Origin: Dactylorhiza incarnata
Taxonomy: Eukaryota > Streptophyta > Magnoliopsida > Asparagales > Orchidaceae
Length of the DNA: 64,000 bases
Assembly: GCA_033032865.1 (NCBI GenBank)
Contig: JAWHQI010000185.1
Span: forward strand, 2,666,001-2,730,000
Direction: 5' to 3'
Shown here one piece after another: positions 22,704 through 34,975 of this stretch. How positions within the stretch are numbered: position 1 is the first letter of the stretch; the number at the start of each line of letters is the position of its first letter. Both the position numbers and the translations under genes were made by a program. Under the pieces are notes generated by a model. It was given only the letters and a program-made list of their open reading frames with translations. It made no database searches and had not been told where the DNA came from.

Positions 22704-24031
22704 TGTTGGAGCATGCGTTCCGCACTCGTCCGGTTTGAGAATAACAAATCCCGAATGTATTTGATCCTATTTTTGATTAATGGTGTGCAGATAACAGGTG
22801 CAAGGATAACATGTTTGCAATTGGAGCAAAATACCGATTTTCCAAAAATTGGAGCTATCGGATTTCCGACAGCTAGCTAACAGATTTCCGATAGCGCACA
22901 ATTTCTTCCCAGCGGTTGAAAGCTAACAGATTTCTGACGGCGCGTGATTTCTTCCCAGCGGTTAAGGGCTAAAGGATTTCTGATAGTGATATCGGATATC
23001 GGATATCCGACATCCCACGATCTTCGCGCAACTTTACGACGTGCAGCAGTTACGCAAGCTAACAGATTTCTGATAGTGATATCGGATATCCGATAGTGCA
23101 TGATCTTCCCGCAATAATACGACGTGCAGCAGTTATGCAATCTAATGGATTTCCGATAGTGATATCGGATATCCGACAGCCCACGTCTCAACGACGACCT
23201 CAACTCCGCGCAGAAACGTCGAATTAGTGGGACATGTGGCAGCCTCTGGAGATATCGGATTCTGGCGATACCTAGCTATCGGACGGCGACAGCTCTTTTT
23301 TATTTAAAGGGTCCAGAACTTCGAGGATTTCATTCCTTCAGACTTTCAAGCCTTCTTCCTGAGTGTTATCGTCCAGAGAGCTCAAGAGAACGAAAATCCC
23401 CATCCTTGAAGAAGAAAAGAGAGAGCGAAGCCGAAGATTGTACACGCGTTCCAAGGAGACTTTCTCAAGGGTTCTTCGTTGCTTTGGTCCAGAAATTCTA
23501 AAGGGGGTTTTTAATTTGTATTTCATTTATATTTACATTCATCTTGTAATCGTTGTTGAAATCATCGTCTTGCGTGCGGCGTCTAAGTCCGTGTGAGGCT
23601 TAGGGGAAATCATCACCTTGTGTGTGGTGTTAGATCCTTGTGTGGTCTAGGGTAAATCATCGTCTTGTGTGCGGTGTCAAGTTCTTGTGTGGCTTGGGAG
23701 AAAATCGCCGCCGTGTGTGCTGCGTCTAGATCAAGATTTGATTTAGGGGGAGGCTAGTGTCTATATCTGGGAGATATAGGATATAACCAACCGGTCCTTA
23801 GGAGAAGGACCGGTGAAAAGAGACAAGAGATTTTATTAATTGCAAGCCTTTGATTCCAAGCTTTATTGGAATTATTTCTACTCACTATCTTTGATGAAAT
23901 AAAATCTTGTTTTTAAATTCAATTATTTGTCTCTATTTTCATATATGGTTTCGTTTGTTACAAAAATTATTAAAGTTTTAAATTGCCCTTATTCACCCCC
24001 CCCCCCTCTAAGGGCGCCACAAGATCCAACA
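22704..24031 (+). repeat. Element A 3' LTR
   Basis: The LTR is 1328 bp and parallels 6303-7622. It includes palindromic words (22855-23285), an intact TATTTAAAG at 23301-23309, an 11-base C tract (23996-24006) and the end CCAACA. It is followed by TTAAC and the resumed RT frame of B. It differs from the 5' LTR at many more sites than the C1 pair, so A is clearly older than C1. Confidence 0.95.
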
Positions 24032-24248
24032 TTAACCAATTTGAAAGAAATAAAGTTTGGACTCTTGTTGATAGACCTAGTGATCATCCAGTGGTAGGAG
24101 TCAAATGGGTTTTCAAAAATAAATTAGATAGTGACTCTAGGGTCACTAGAAACAAAGCTAGGCTTGTAGCGAAAGGATATAATCAAATTGAAGGGGTAGA
24201 TTTTTATGAAACATTTGCACCCGTAGCACGATTGGAAGCAGTTAGAAT
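24032..24248 (+). pseudogene. pol: Element B pol fragment 2 (RT)
   Basis: Directly after A the frame resumes as [20 protein letters not shown], then [32 protein letters not shown] and VARLEAVRI. This is the copia RT N-terminal part. It is cut at AGAAT (24244-24248) by element D. Confidence 0.9.
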
Positions 24249-25585
24249 TGTTTGATCGGTACACGCTCTTAGAGGGGGGGGGGGGGGGGTGAATAAGGGT
24301 TTTAAAAACATATAATATATTTTCAATATTTTAGAAAAAGCTTTGATTATTAAACTAGAGAAGATCAAGACAAATCAAGTGAAGTAAAAGTAAAGACATG
24401 ATTTTATTAACTTGAGAAGCATGATTACAAAACTTGATCTCTTATCGAAGCTAGAAATCAAAGCTAATAGAAAGACTCTTTTTGTTTTCTATACCGACTC
24501 GTATACCCACGAACCGGTTGGCTTTAGCCGATCCTTCCCCGGATACGGCCTCAAGCCGCTCTAGCCAACCCTTCCCCGGATATGGCCTCGAGTAACCCCT
24601 AGACCTACAAACGAGACCTAGTCACCAACACGAGGCGAATTTCAGCCCTAAGTCCTACCCAGACCTAGTCGCCAACACGAGGCGAATTCACTAAACGTTT
24701 ACAGAAAAGATATGAAATGAAAAGACAATAATATAAAACTCCCTCTATGTGGATCTCTTGGAGAAGTAGACGAAGACGCAGAGTATGATCGAAGTCGATG
24801 CGGTCTTTCATCATGATGATGACGCGTGTTGAAATCTTCTTCACAGATCTCCTTAAGCCTTTATGGATTTGTGGGAGTATCTCTCTGAACCTTCCTCTCT
24901 ATGTTGTGGCACGAAGCTCTGGAATTCTAGATCTCAAGAGGCTTAGGAAGTCGGAGCCAAGATGTCCTTTTTATAGACTTAGCGCTAGCGGTTGCGCTAT
25001 CGCTACCGCTGGCGCTATCCCAAATTAGGACTTATTTTGCGCGGCAGAATCTTCAATCCGAGGAAACAATTCTCCCTTGCCTTCTGTGTGCATCGCTACC
25101 GCCTGCGCTATCGGCTACCACCAGCGCTATCTCCTTCCATATGTGATCCCGGAATTGCGCTATCATCGCTAGCGCCAGGCGCTAAGTGCTACCGCCAGCG
25201 CTAGTGGGAGTACTGTCTTCTGTTTTCAATCATCGGAATTCGTTGGGAGTTCTCGAGAACATCCGATGAATTGACTTAGCTGCACAATTTCCTTCACAAG
25301 TCTGCCTTTTTGACTTCTGTCTGTGTTCGTCGATATTCATCGGGAGTTCACGAGAACATTCGACGAATAGACTTAGCTGCTAACAGTTCATCGAACGACA
25401 GCTAGTGCTACCGCCAGCGCTAGTGGAAGATTTGGATTTGATGGCTCAACTTTGGGGGCAACCTTCTTATGTAATCCTTGAGTCATGTGGACTTTGTTAT
25501 CCTGCACACTTAAACACACAAGATCAAACACACATAGGTTTTGTTATTCTCAAACCTAGGAGATGCGGAAGACCATGTTCCAACA
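24249..25585 (-). repeat. Element D 3' LTR
   Basis: The LTR is 1337 bp. On the minus strand, words based on GCGCTAGCG and TACCGCCAGCGCTAG lie at about 25440-24985. They are followed by TATAAAAA (24975-24968), the palindrome-then-TATA order. A 16-base G run (24274-24289) is the C tract of the other strand. Confidence 0.92.
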
Positions 25586-25600
25586 AACTCCCCCTTTTGA
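25586..25600 (-). promoter_or_regulatory. Polypurine tract of element D
   Basis: Read on the minus strand, TCAAAAGGGGGAGTT abuts the 3' LTR. Further PPT-like tracts lie at 25721-25745 and 25830-25850. Confidence 0.8.
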
Positions 25601-28600
25601 TAATAACAAAACCATTAATGATAAATCAGAGCATTAATATATATAAGCATGAAGAAACATACTTGTGTGTGTGTGAGTGATGACTTAGGATAATGAACGA
25701 TTTTAGCATTTAGAATTGCTCCCCCTAAATACATGCTCCCCCTAAGTGAATGCTCTCCTAATATGTAAGCTATCATCTTAATTAAGCATTATAGTTTGAT
25801 AGTAGATTAATATTTATCATGTTAGTTCTCCCCCTTTTGTTATTAGCAAAAGCGGGTAAGGAGACATCACTAAAAAGTTGATAAGAGGATAAAAGCATGA
25901 TCGAGCTTGTAGAGAAGGAAATGATAAGGAGTTTTAGAATACTTTTCATTTAAATAGATCAGAGTTTGTGTATCTCAACATTTTCATAAATCATAGTTTG
26001 TAGCATAAACAAAATGTAATGATTTCCAAGTAACTAAACTACCCAGACAATATGTCTACACCCTAGCCCCGTACTAAGTGACGGATGGGCATGAGGAGCT
26101 GTATACATGACGTAGGTTGGGGTGTTAGTCCCATATGCAAACACTAGACAAAACTCAACCCTAACACTCTTTCCCCCCAGTGCCTCGCAAGGCCCCACTG
26201 GAACCCTCCCCGGTTAAGGACAAGACATGACTAGAGATAAGGTTATCTAATGTTTACAACCCCACGCCCCCGCTATAGTGAGAAATGAAGTCATGGATAA
26301 TAATTATTGGAAACATTTAAGCTTTTTAAATCTAATGACATAGCCTATGGATTTATATTTTTATTTGAATTTATGAAAACACTCACATAGCTATTTTGAA
26401 ATCCATTCATAAATCATAATTTTAGCATTACAATATTTTCATAGAAATAAATCAGAGTTTTTAGCAAAAAAGAAAATATTCATATGTAGAGTAACCAATA
26501 TAAAATCTACCAAGCAAGTCTACCAATTGTTGAAAGAAAGGAATTTTGGTATTTAAGACTTTGATATAAGCATGAGAGCGCAAGGTAGAAATATATGGTG
26601 ATAATGCAGAAGACTTATAGAAAGACAAGAAACATCTTATTGTAATGATGATCCATAAAAAGATATATGAGTTAAATTTCATAAAGAAGATGTTTTTGTA
26701 AATCATTGTTCAATTAAAAATCTTCAATAATGTAACCAAGCATGAAATGATGTTATCAAAAAGAGATTACTACAATGTTACTTTAATTCACAATTTCAAA
26801 ACATACCTAACATTGTAGAAAGCATGCTAGGTTATCTAGTGCATTTCATAAGTGAAGAGTAGTATAGAATTAGCATTAGGATCCAATACTCATGAGAAGA
26901 AGTGTTATGGAAGATAATGATGTGCACATAAGTGTATTTTTGAGTAGAGTAAACATATGTTTTAATCAAAAATACAAGTAATATGTAAAGTAAGAGCACA
27001 ATAAAACACAAATAATTTTACTTCCACAAACTTCAATGCACACAAAAAAAATGTACAACTACCAAGGTGCTTTGCACACACAATGCTCATTAAGACTTAT
27101 CAGGGTACAAAGTAGTGCTTGGGGGATCACACAATTTTATTCTTCAATATTGATTTTTATTATGATCCGGTGTACTTAAGAATAAGTTGTTTTTATTTTG
27201 AAAGAAAGTTATGGTTTGCAGAAGATACTTTACTATTCTTTCCAAGGTGCTCAACCTCACAACGCTTATTAAGACTTATCAGGAGGTTCAAGTAGTGCTT
27301 GGTGGAGTTATCTTTGTCACTTTATTTTATGACTTTTGTTTTGTACAAAGGTCTCTGAATACACTTGTTATGCAAACCAATATAATTTATGAGAAAGATA
27401 ACCACTTTTCGTAATTTTTAAAAGTGCAAATAAAGGAGTGTAGGTAAGATACTTGTGCAATTTTAATTCATAGTACTAATACAAAACATACACAAGCATT
27501 CTTAGATTAAGCACAAATGTAGACAATGCCAAAATAAGTGAGTGAATAAAGATCATTATCAAACATAAAATATTTACTCATACTTAGAGGCATGCTACGC
27601 ATTGTTCTACACAACTTTTATAATTGATGCACATGGTAATAGATATATCAAAGAATGATGAAAACAATGTTCAAAGAGTTTGAAAACATAAATTGCAACA
27701 TTATAGAAGATCTAAATGATGTGTTAAATCATGCTTGATTTTCAATGAAGTCCATACAATATTTTTGATATTTTTGAAGAATAATTTTTATTTAAAGTTT
27801 GAACTTAAAAAATTGATCTCGGACTTCCTGAGGACTACCTTGTGAGAGGTTCTCCCGGTACTAGGTGATATGATGGGATGATAGCTCAAATCACCCTTTC
27901 GCAAGATACAAGTAAAAAGTTAAGTTCAAAAATAACAATTTTTGATAATTTTTTTTGTTTTATATTTTTGTATTTGATTTTTGCTTTTAGAAATAGAATT
28001 TAAACAAATGACAAAAAACACAAAGGCAAAACATATAATTCTTTTTGTAATTTGGCTTTTGTATTTTTGTATTTGATTTTTCAAAAATGTAACAAAAGCA
28101 AAAGTGCAGAAATGAATAGTACACATAGATTAATATATTTTTAGGGATTTTTCAAAATTTTAAAAATACAGAAAAACACATAGGTGCGCTAGCGCCCGCG
28201 TTAGCGCTAGCGCGGGAAACAGTACCCGATTTTTGATGATATTGAATTTTTTAATTGTTGATCTTCATTAAGTGTCATAATAGTAGTTTCATGCTAAAAT
28301 TTCAGATTTTTAGGAACTGTTTAGATAGTGCAAATTTCATGAAACAATAACGATTTTGTATATGACTTTTCCAAATAAACTTTGCAAGTGATATATTTCA
28401 TTATATCTCCATTTTAATATTTTTAAGGCTTATATTTACCAATGTAGTTTGAAAATGATAGGAAATATAAACATGATTGGAAATGAATGAACAAGTCAAA
28501 TATGCATGATTTTAGAGATTAACAATAATGTTCATGCATAATCATACCATGGATAAGCCCTAGATGAGAATACCCAGCCTATATATCTTGGTAAACAAAT

Positions 28601-29415
28601 AAAGTCTAACATACACACAAATATTCTTTAGGTGGCAATGTTAGAATGATAAGTTTGAGATTAATGTTATACCTAGTTTTGATTGTGTTTCAACTTAGAG
28701 ACCTAGAATGGAGTGACAATTCTATTTAATTTGATATCAAAAATGATTCAAAGGTCTAAACTAGAAATAAATCACAATACACACATAATACACCAACCAT
28801 GGTAAAACAATTATAGTATCAATTGTCATCATATAATTCATATGGATGTGATAGAAATAGTTGTTTTTAAAAGATATTTGATGTGAGTTATGATATATGA
28901 TTTTAGAGAATGTTAGCAACGGACATCAATAGATCATGGTGGTGTGAGTGCATCAATAATCATTATGAAGATAAATTCTTGCAATACATTTTGGCTATTT
29001 TCTTTTAATTAAGAATTTTGAATTTATATATGTGATTTTTGATAGGTGAACAATAGTGATGGTTTAGATCATTTTTGACATTAAGAAGTGAACACAATAT
29101 AATCTTTTGTTGTAAACAAAGACAACCATATTGAAAGTTGAGTTTTTATTTAGATCTTGACTTTTCTTGTAGATTATGTTATTTCTTTAAACCACTTGTT
29201 GGTGAAGGCTAAAAAGCTTAATAGCCTAATGACTTAATTTAATTTTAAAATATCTTATAACAAATTTTGAATTTGATTCATATGGATAATATAAGATATT
29301 TAGAAGCAATGAATATAAGAATAAAAGATAGGTCATCAAAATAAAATATGATTTTGAATTTTGATCAATTTGATTTTATAAACATATTAAGCTTTTAAGA
29401 GATAAAATCATATTT
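25601..29415 (-). other. Non-coding interior of element D
   Basis: The zone is about 3.8 kb, strongly AT-rich, with no reading frame that resembles pol. It holds two copies of the conserved hairpin (27062-27122 and 27242-27302). It also holds the G-rich words GCGCTAGCGC / GTTAGCGCTAGCGCGGG (28186-28216), which match this element's LTR palindromes. By position they may be the remnant of an antisense promoter like that of A and B. Confidence 0.7.
27062..27302 (-). ncRNA. Two tandem copies of the conserved hairpin in D
   Basis: Copies at 27062-27122 and 27242-27302, 180 bp apart. On the plus strand, copy 1 pairs CCAAG/CTTGG and TTTG/CAAA; copy 2 pairs CCAAG/CTTGG and AACCTC/GAGGTT. Both keep the loop TTAAGACTTATCAGG (TTATTAAGACTTATCAGG in copy 2). 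Element A has the AGCCTC/GAGGTT version in opposite orientation. Confidence 0.6.
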
Positions 29416-29745
29416 TTAATACTGTATAGGATGACCATGACATGATAGTTCAAAAGAAATAAGAAAACAAGAAAAAATTAAAAGACATGAAAGCATATCA
29501 TGAAGTAGAACTTTGTATATTTCATTTTGAAAGGATTCTACTTCATGCAATTGATGATACCTAATGAATAAGAGTTTTAGGTATCCAAAGGGGACCATGC
29601 GGGATGGTTCCTTTGGGTACCCAAATATAGCGAGATGGCTTTCGGGGAGACAAGTACGAATGGACCTTTTCAAGTGGAGTTAATGTTTCATCTTTAATTT
29701 TGGGTCTCCACTCATACTTAGGTTTAATATTATAATTTTGCATTA
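29416..29745 (-). pseudogene. Remnant of D gag-protease linker
   Basis: Just downstream of the gag stop, short frames read NIKPKYEWRPK and SRYIWVPKGTIPHGPLWIPK. The IWVPK motif matches KQIWVPK of element A, where it follows the second zinc knuckle and precedes the protease. No protease DSG motif follows. Confidence 0.5.
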
Positions 29746-29755
29746 AATTTCCATA

Positions 29756-31027
29756 TTAATTAAACTTAGGCTTAAAATAATGATGACATTTGAAATCATT
29801 TTTCATAGGAAATTTTTGCATATTTGATTTTACTTTAGGAGATACATAATTTTGTAAATAATGGTGATTTTGATTTAGATTAACAAATCCTTTATGTTCC
29901 TTACTCCCATTATTAAACTTTGGTAAGATGTTCATATTCATATTCAACTTGTTTTTAGATATAGTTTGATATTGTGAATTTGTATTTACAATTTTCATAA
30001 GCAAGTTGATTTTTGATTTTAATTCATCATTTTTAATCTTTAAATTATGTCTAGCTTTATTATAGGCGATTGTGCTATTTTTAAGAGTTGAAACAATTGA
30101 ATCTATATGATCTTGATAGTTATTTCTATATTTATCAAATGTTTCATCCATCTCTTTAATTTCAATTTTATATTCTTTACACTTAGCACAATCATTTTTC
30201 AAAGATGAATTTTCTAAACATAATTTTTTATTTTGTTCTTTTATCAAAAGAAGTTCCTTTTGAAGTTCCTTGCATTTTTCTTTTAAGTCATCAAATTTCA
30301 TACAAGGTGTAGTGTTTTCAACTAAGGAACCATGGATAGAACTAGATAAATTTGAATTTGATTGTTTATTAATTTTTGCCTTTAAATTTTTATTTTCTAA
30401 GCGCAAATGTTTATTAGCATTTTTTAATTTCTTAATTTTGCGCTTTGTAGTTTGAAGCATTTGTAATGTAGAAATAGAAGTACAGAAAATGGGATTTGAT
30501 TTCCTTACATTGCTTTCGGGAGAGGCACGATTTGAGCATATCGTTTCTTTTACATCTTTTTGGCACTCCTCTTCCGAAGATAGTACTTCTTCTTCTTTTC
30601 CATTTAATGTGTGCTCCATTGATCCGTCATGAGAGGAGCATTCTTGAAGACTTGTGCAAGCTTGCATATTCTCCGGTTCTTGCGATTGTTCCATACCTGT
30701 AGAGGGAGAATCATATATTTCTTCAAGAAATTTCCATACTTTGTATGCACTGGAAAAACAATATATTAATTTAAAAATATCTTGAGATAAAGCACAAAAA
30801 ATATAATGCATAGCTTTTGCATTTAGGTGACGCTCTTGTTTATTTGATTCGTCTGCTGGTCTACCTATTGCTATATCCCATGCAATGATATCTAAACTTT
30901 TAATAAACTTTTCCATTAATAATTTCCACCCTTCATAATTTCTCCCTTCGAATAAAGGTGGTTTAGGAGATTTTTCTTCTTCATAAAAATTTACCCCACT
31001 AATAGAAGCGAGATCATGAGACACCAT
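29756..31027 (-). CDS. gag: Element D Gag (423 aa), intact frame
   Basis: The frame opens at ATG 31027, about 35 bp after the primer site. The N-terminal third is a copia-type capsid region: PPLFEGRNYEGWKLLMEKFI, HLNAKAMHYIFCALS and VWKFLEEIYDSP. A Ser/Glu-rich linker and a long coiled coil (about residues 190-345) follow, with LKNANKHLRLENKNLKAKI and repeated Lys/Glu heptads. The end, FKCHHYFKPKFN, is where a CCHC knuckle would be expected, but Cys residues are missing. Gag would form particles that carry element RNA. An intact gag with no pol suggests selection to keep capsid supply in cis, or simply young age. Confidence 0.85.
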   Translation of the reverse strand: MVSHDLASISGVNFYEEEKSPKPPLFEGRNYEGWKLLMEKFIKSLDIIAWDIAIGRPADESNKQERHLNAKAMHYIFCALSQDIFKLIYCFSSAYKVWKFLEEIYDSPSTGMEQSQEPENMQACTSLQECSSHDGSMEHTLNGKEEEVLSSEEECQKDVKETICSNRASPESNVRKSNPIFCTSISTLQMLQTTKRKIKKLKNANKHLRLENKNLKAKINKQSNSNLSSSIHGSLVENTTPCMKFDDLKEKCKELQKELLLIKEQNKKLCLENSSLKNDCAKCKEYKIEIKEMDETFDKYRNNYQDHIDSIVSTLKNSTIAYNKARHNLKIKNDELKSKINLLMKIVNTNSQYQTISKNKLNMNMNILPKFNNGSKEHKGFVNLNQNHHYLQNYVSPKVKSNMQKFPMKNDFKCHHYFKPKFN

Positions 31028-31061
31028 TATTCCCGGTTGTTAAGCCGATTTGGAATAACCT

Positions 31062-31073
31062 CCTCTGATACCA
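31062..31073 (-). promoter_or_regulatory. Primer-binding site of element D
   Basis: On the minus strand TGGTATCAGAGG follows the 5' LTR by two bases. It is the same PBS as in A. Confidence 0.88.
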
Positions 31074-31075
31074 CT

Positions 31076-32397
31076 TGTTGGATCGGTAGTTGCCCTTAGA
31101 GGGGGGTGGTGAATAAGGGTTTTAAAAACTTATAATATATTTTGAATATTTTAGAAAAAGCTTTGATTATTAAACTAGAGAAGATCAAGACAAATCAAGT
31201 GAAGTAAAAGTAAAGACATGATTTTATTAACTTGAGAAGCATGATTACAAAACATGATCTCTTATCGAAGCTAGAAATCAAAGCTAATAGAAAGACTCTT
31301 TTTGCTTTCTATACTGACTCGTATCCCCACGAACCAGTTGGCTTTAGCGATCCTTCCCCGGATACGGCCTCTATCCTCTCTAGCCAACCTTTCCCCGGAT
31401 ATGGCCTCGAGCACCCCCTAGACCTACACCCGAGACGTAGTCGCCAATACGAGGCGAATTTCAGCCCTAAGTCCTACCCAGACCTAGTCGCCAACACGAG
31501 GCGAATTCACTAAACGTTTACAGAAAAGATATGAAATGAAAAGACAATAATATAAAACTCCCCCTATGTGGATATCTTGGAGAAGTAGACAAAGACGCAG
31601 AGTATGATCGTAGTCGATGCGGTCTTTCATCACGATGATGACGCGTGTTGAAATCTTCTCCACGGATCTCCTTAAGCCTTTATGGATTTGTGGGAGTATC
31701 TCTCTGAACCTTCCTCTCTATGCTGTGGCACGAAGCTCTGGAATTCTAGATCTCAAGAGTCTTAGGAAGTCGGAGCCAAGATGTCCTTTTTATTGACTTA
31801 GCACTAGCGCCTGTGCTATCGGTACCGCTGGCGCTATCCCAATTTAGGACATATTTTGCGCGGTAGAATCTTCAATCCGAGGAAACAATTCTCCCTTTCC
31901 TTCTGTGTGCGTCGCTACCGCCTGCGCTATCTCCTTCCATATGTGCTCCCGGAATTGCGCTATCATCGCTAGTGCCAGGCGCTAAGTGCTACCGCCAGCG
32001 CTAGTGGGAGTACTGTCTTCTGTTTTCATTCGTCGGAATTCGTCGGGAGTTCTCGAGAACATTCGACGAATTGACTTAGCCGCACAATTTCCTTCACAAG
32101 TCTGCCTTTTTGACTTCTGTCTGCGTTCGTCGATATTCGTCCGGAGTTCACGAGAACATTCGACGAATAGACTTATCTGCTAACAGTTCGTCGAACGATA
32201 GCTAGCGCCTGCGCTAGTGCTACCACCAGCGCTAGTGGAAGATTTGTATTTGATGGCTCAACTTTGGGCGCAACCTTCTTATGTAATCCTTGAGTCATGT
32301 GGACTTTGTTATCCTGCACACTTAAACACACAAGATCAAACACACATAGGTATTGTTATTCTCAAACCTAGGAGATGCAGAAGACCATGTTCCAACA
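31076..32397 (-). repeat. Element D 5' LTR
   Basis: The LTR is 1322 bp and parallels 24249-25585. Palindromic words lie at 32240-31800. The TATA-like box near 31795 is altered (CAATAAAAAG) compared with TATAAAAA in the 3' LTR. Confidence 0.92.
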
Positions 32398-33265
32398 AGA
32401 ATTTTTGTTGCATTTGCTAGTCATAAAAGATTCAAATTGTTGCAAATGGATATTAAAACTGCATTCTTAAACGAGTTGATTAAAGAAGTAGTTTATGTTG
32501 AACAACCCCCAGGATTTATAAATGAAAAATTTCCTAATCGCGTATATAGATTGCTAAAAGCTTTGTGTGGTTTAAAACAAGCACCACGAGCATGGTATGA
32601 TAGATTGACTTTATATTTATTATAAAATGGTTTTAAAATGGGTAGTGTTGATTGTACACTCTTCATTAAGCAAGTTGATGATAATTTAATTGTTTTACAA
32701 ATTTATGTTAATGATATTATTTTTGGAGCCACTAATGAAGAGTTGTGTAATTATGTTGTAAAAATGATGGAAAGTGAATTTGAGATGAGTATGATAGGAA
32801 AATTAAAATATTTCTTAGGATTTCAAATTGTTCAAAAACATGATGGAGTTTTTATTAACCAATCAAAATATATTCATGATGTTTTAAAACGATTTGGATT
32901 TGAAAATCTCAAACAAGCAAATACTCCTATGAGTGTATCTTTAAAATTAGGAAAAGATGAAAATGGAATATCTATAGATCAAACTTTAGATAGAGGCATG
33001 ATAGGTTCACTTTTATATTTGACTGCATCTAGACCAGATATTATGTTTTCAGTTTGTTTATGTGCTAGATTTCAAGCTAATCCCAAAGAATCTCATTTAA
33101 AAGCGGTTAAAATAATCTTTAGATATTTAATTGGCACATCTAAAATTGGTTTGTAGTATCCACACAGTGATGATTTTACTTTATTTGGTTATTCTGATTC
33201 CGATTATGCCGGTTGTTCACTAGATAGGAAAAGCACTAGTAGCACTTGTCATTTTTTAGGCCCTT
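32398..33265 (+). pseudogene. pol: Element B pol fragment 3 (RT, start of RNase H)
   Basis: The frame resumes as VAFASHKRFKLLQMDIKTAF, then [11 protein letters not shown] and [16 protein letters not shown] at 32623 interrupts it. The catalytic motif reads IYVNDIIF (near 32701): the first Asp of YVDD is Asn, which should abolish polymerase activity. FLGFQIVQKHDG and a second stop near 33154 follow. RNase H begins (SDSDYAGCS) and is cut at CCCTT by C2. Confidence 0.9.
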
Positions 33266-34975
33266 TGATGGCGCAAATCTCACACACCGCTATAGGCGGT
33301 AGCTCGACTGCGACACGAAACGACAGTGTACCGATCGTTCAAGTAATATAAAACGAGGAGTAATCCCCGAGTATCGAATCTCTCAAGGAACACAGTAAGG
33401 TGGAGTTAACGTTCGAGGAAGGACTTGAGATCGAAGTCCTTGAGTCGGATGGAATGCGGAAACGGGGTGATTTGGCTTTTGGAAAATAAAAGAAAACAAC
33501 TATAACTACTCCTATGCAATGCCGCTATGCAGTGCTTCGCTTGGCGGAATGGATGACTACGTAGGCCTTGAACGCGCTACTTCGTAAGGGCGGATGGACG
33601 AGTAGGCAAATGGATCGAACTATGCAGGCCTTGAGCGCGCTGCTGCGTTAGGCGGGATGGAATACACGGGCCGCTATGCCACGCTTCGGTAGGCGGATGG
33701 GCGAGTAGGCTAACGGAATGAGGGTCGCAAGCACCTCTTCGACAAGCACGCCACTAGCAATTGCTAGTGCGGCACCGGACGTGACGGCGGGATGGAGGAT
33801 GGAATGGGGCGCACCTCAAGCACACAAATAAACAAAAAGGGTATTTCACATAGACATGAAATAACTTTAAATAGCAAGGTCTATAGTGTTCTTCATCAAA
33901 ATACAAAAGATCTAACTATTACAACAATCAATAAGAGGAGAACAAGGCAAGAAATCGACCGAATCCGAAGGCTCGTTGGAGATTCACGGTTGGAATCGCC
34001 GGGTTGTCAATCCGCGTCCAAGCTCGGTCCGCAACTACGTCCGGGGTAGAGAGAGCTGTCACGACTCTCCAATGAACCCGTCTTCTTCGTCTCACGATCC
34101 GGTGGAGGTTGCAAACTTCCCCTTGCTTGACGGCAATGGCGGCTAGGTCTTTCTTTGGAGCTCTTGGATAAAGGAGGAGGCCGAGAGGAAACTCCGGCTC
34201 AAGATTGGCGTGAAGAACAAGCCCGGAGCACCTCTAGATGGTGGGCGACGGTGGAGGGGCGGAATCGGAGCCCTGGAGCGAGAAAACCGCGGCCGAAAAT
34301 CGGGATCTGACTAAAATCGCGAGCAGGACAATTTATAGGCGCTGGAACAAACAGTGCGCACGGTCAGTGGCGCACGACCAGTGGTCGTGCGCACTAGAAT
34401 TCGGTGATCGTGCGCTCTGCCTGGACGGAACCTGCAAAGACAGAAATTATGAAATAACATGTTCGCACGACCAGTGGCGCACGACCGGTGGTCGTGCGCA
34501 CTATCGTCGGTGGTCGTGCGCATTAGACGAAACAGAACTCAGAAATTTAATGATAAGTGCGCACGAACAATGGCGCACGACCGGTGGTCGTGCGCACTAG
34601 CGTAGATGGTCGTGCGCACTGCACCAAACAGAACTCATAAAAAATGGTTAAGTGCACACGATCAGTGGCGCACGACCAGTGGTCGTGCGCAATAGAACCG
34701 GTGATCGTGCGCAGTGTTCCTGTGCAGAATTGCACCGGAAACACCTGCACGACACCTGTTCCAGCGTACGACACCAGTCTAGCCACTGAAAGTGAGACTT
34801 AACATCGCAAGAAAACTAATAACAAAGAAAGATACGAAATAACACCAAAATGGGCCTAGAGGTGCACCTAGCATAGACTGATCAATTTGAACTATAACAG
34901 GGCTAAAGTGCAGTGAAATGACTAAATAAATGGCCCAGATGAGTCCATAAAAGTGTATATGATCAGGACTCATCA
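33266..34975 (-). repeat. C2 3' LTR
   Basis: The LTR is 1710 bp. Palindromes of GCGCACGACC/GGTCGTGCGC type lie at about 34360-34710. On the minus strand the LTR starts with the terminal hairpin GATGAGTCC/GGACTCATC. Confidence 0.93.

Larger units (their letters stand above)
6303..24031 (+). mobile_element. Element A: complete Sirevirus-like Ty1/copia, itself split by C1
   Basis: Two direct LTRs (6303-7622 and 22704-24031) begin TGTTGGAGCATGCG and end CCAACA. They are flanked by the duplication TTAAC at 6298-6302 and 24032-24036. A Met-type primer site follows the 5' LTR and the purine tract AAAAGGGGGAGAT precedes the 3' LTR. The internal order is gag, protease, integrase, RT, RNase H (copia order), then an antisense gene and a long 3' non-coding zone. 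Without C1 it is about 11.2 kb. Gag and pol contain several stops and frameshifts, so it is no longer autonomous. Confidence 0.95.
24249..32397 (-). mobile_element. Element D: gag-only, non-autonomous Sirevirus-like copia
   Basis: It is 8149 bp, in minus orientation, and flanked by AGAAT (24244-24248 and 32398-32402). LTRs are 24249-25585 (3') and 31076-32397 (5'). A Met-type primer site is at 31073-31062 and a polypurine tract at 25600-25586. Only gag remains; about 3.8 kb where pol would be expected is AT-rich and non-coding. The PPT, PBS, hairpins and LTR ends (TGTTGGA...CAACA) link it to A and B. It probably moves with enzymes from a related copia. Confidence 0.92.

Noticed and set aside
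25601..29415. Short ORFs inside element D (26461-28126)
   Set aside because: Low-complexity AT-rich translations with no match to pol motifs; I treat the zone as non-coding.
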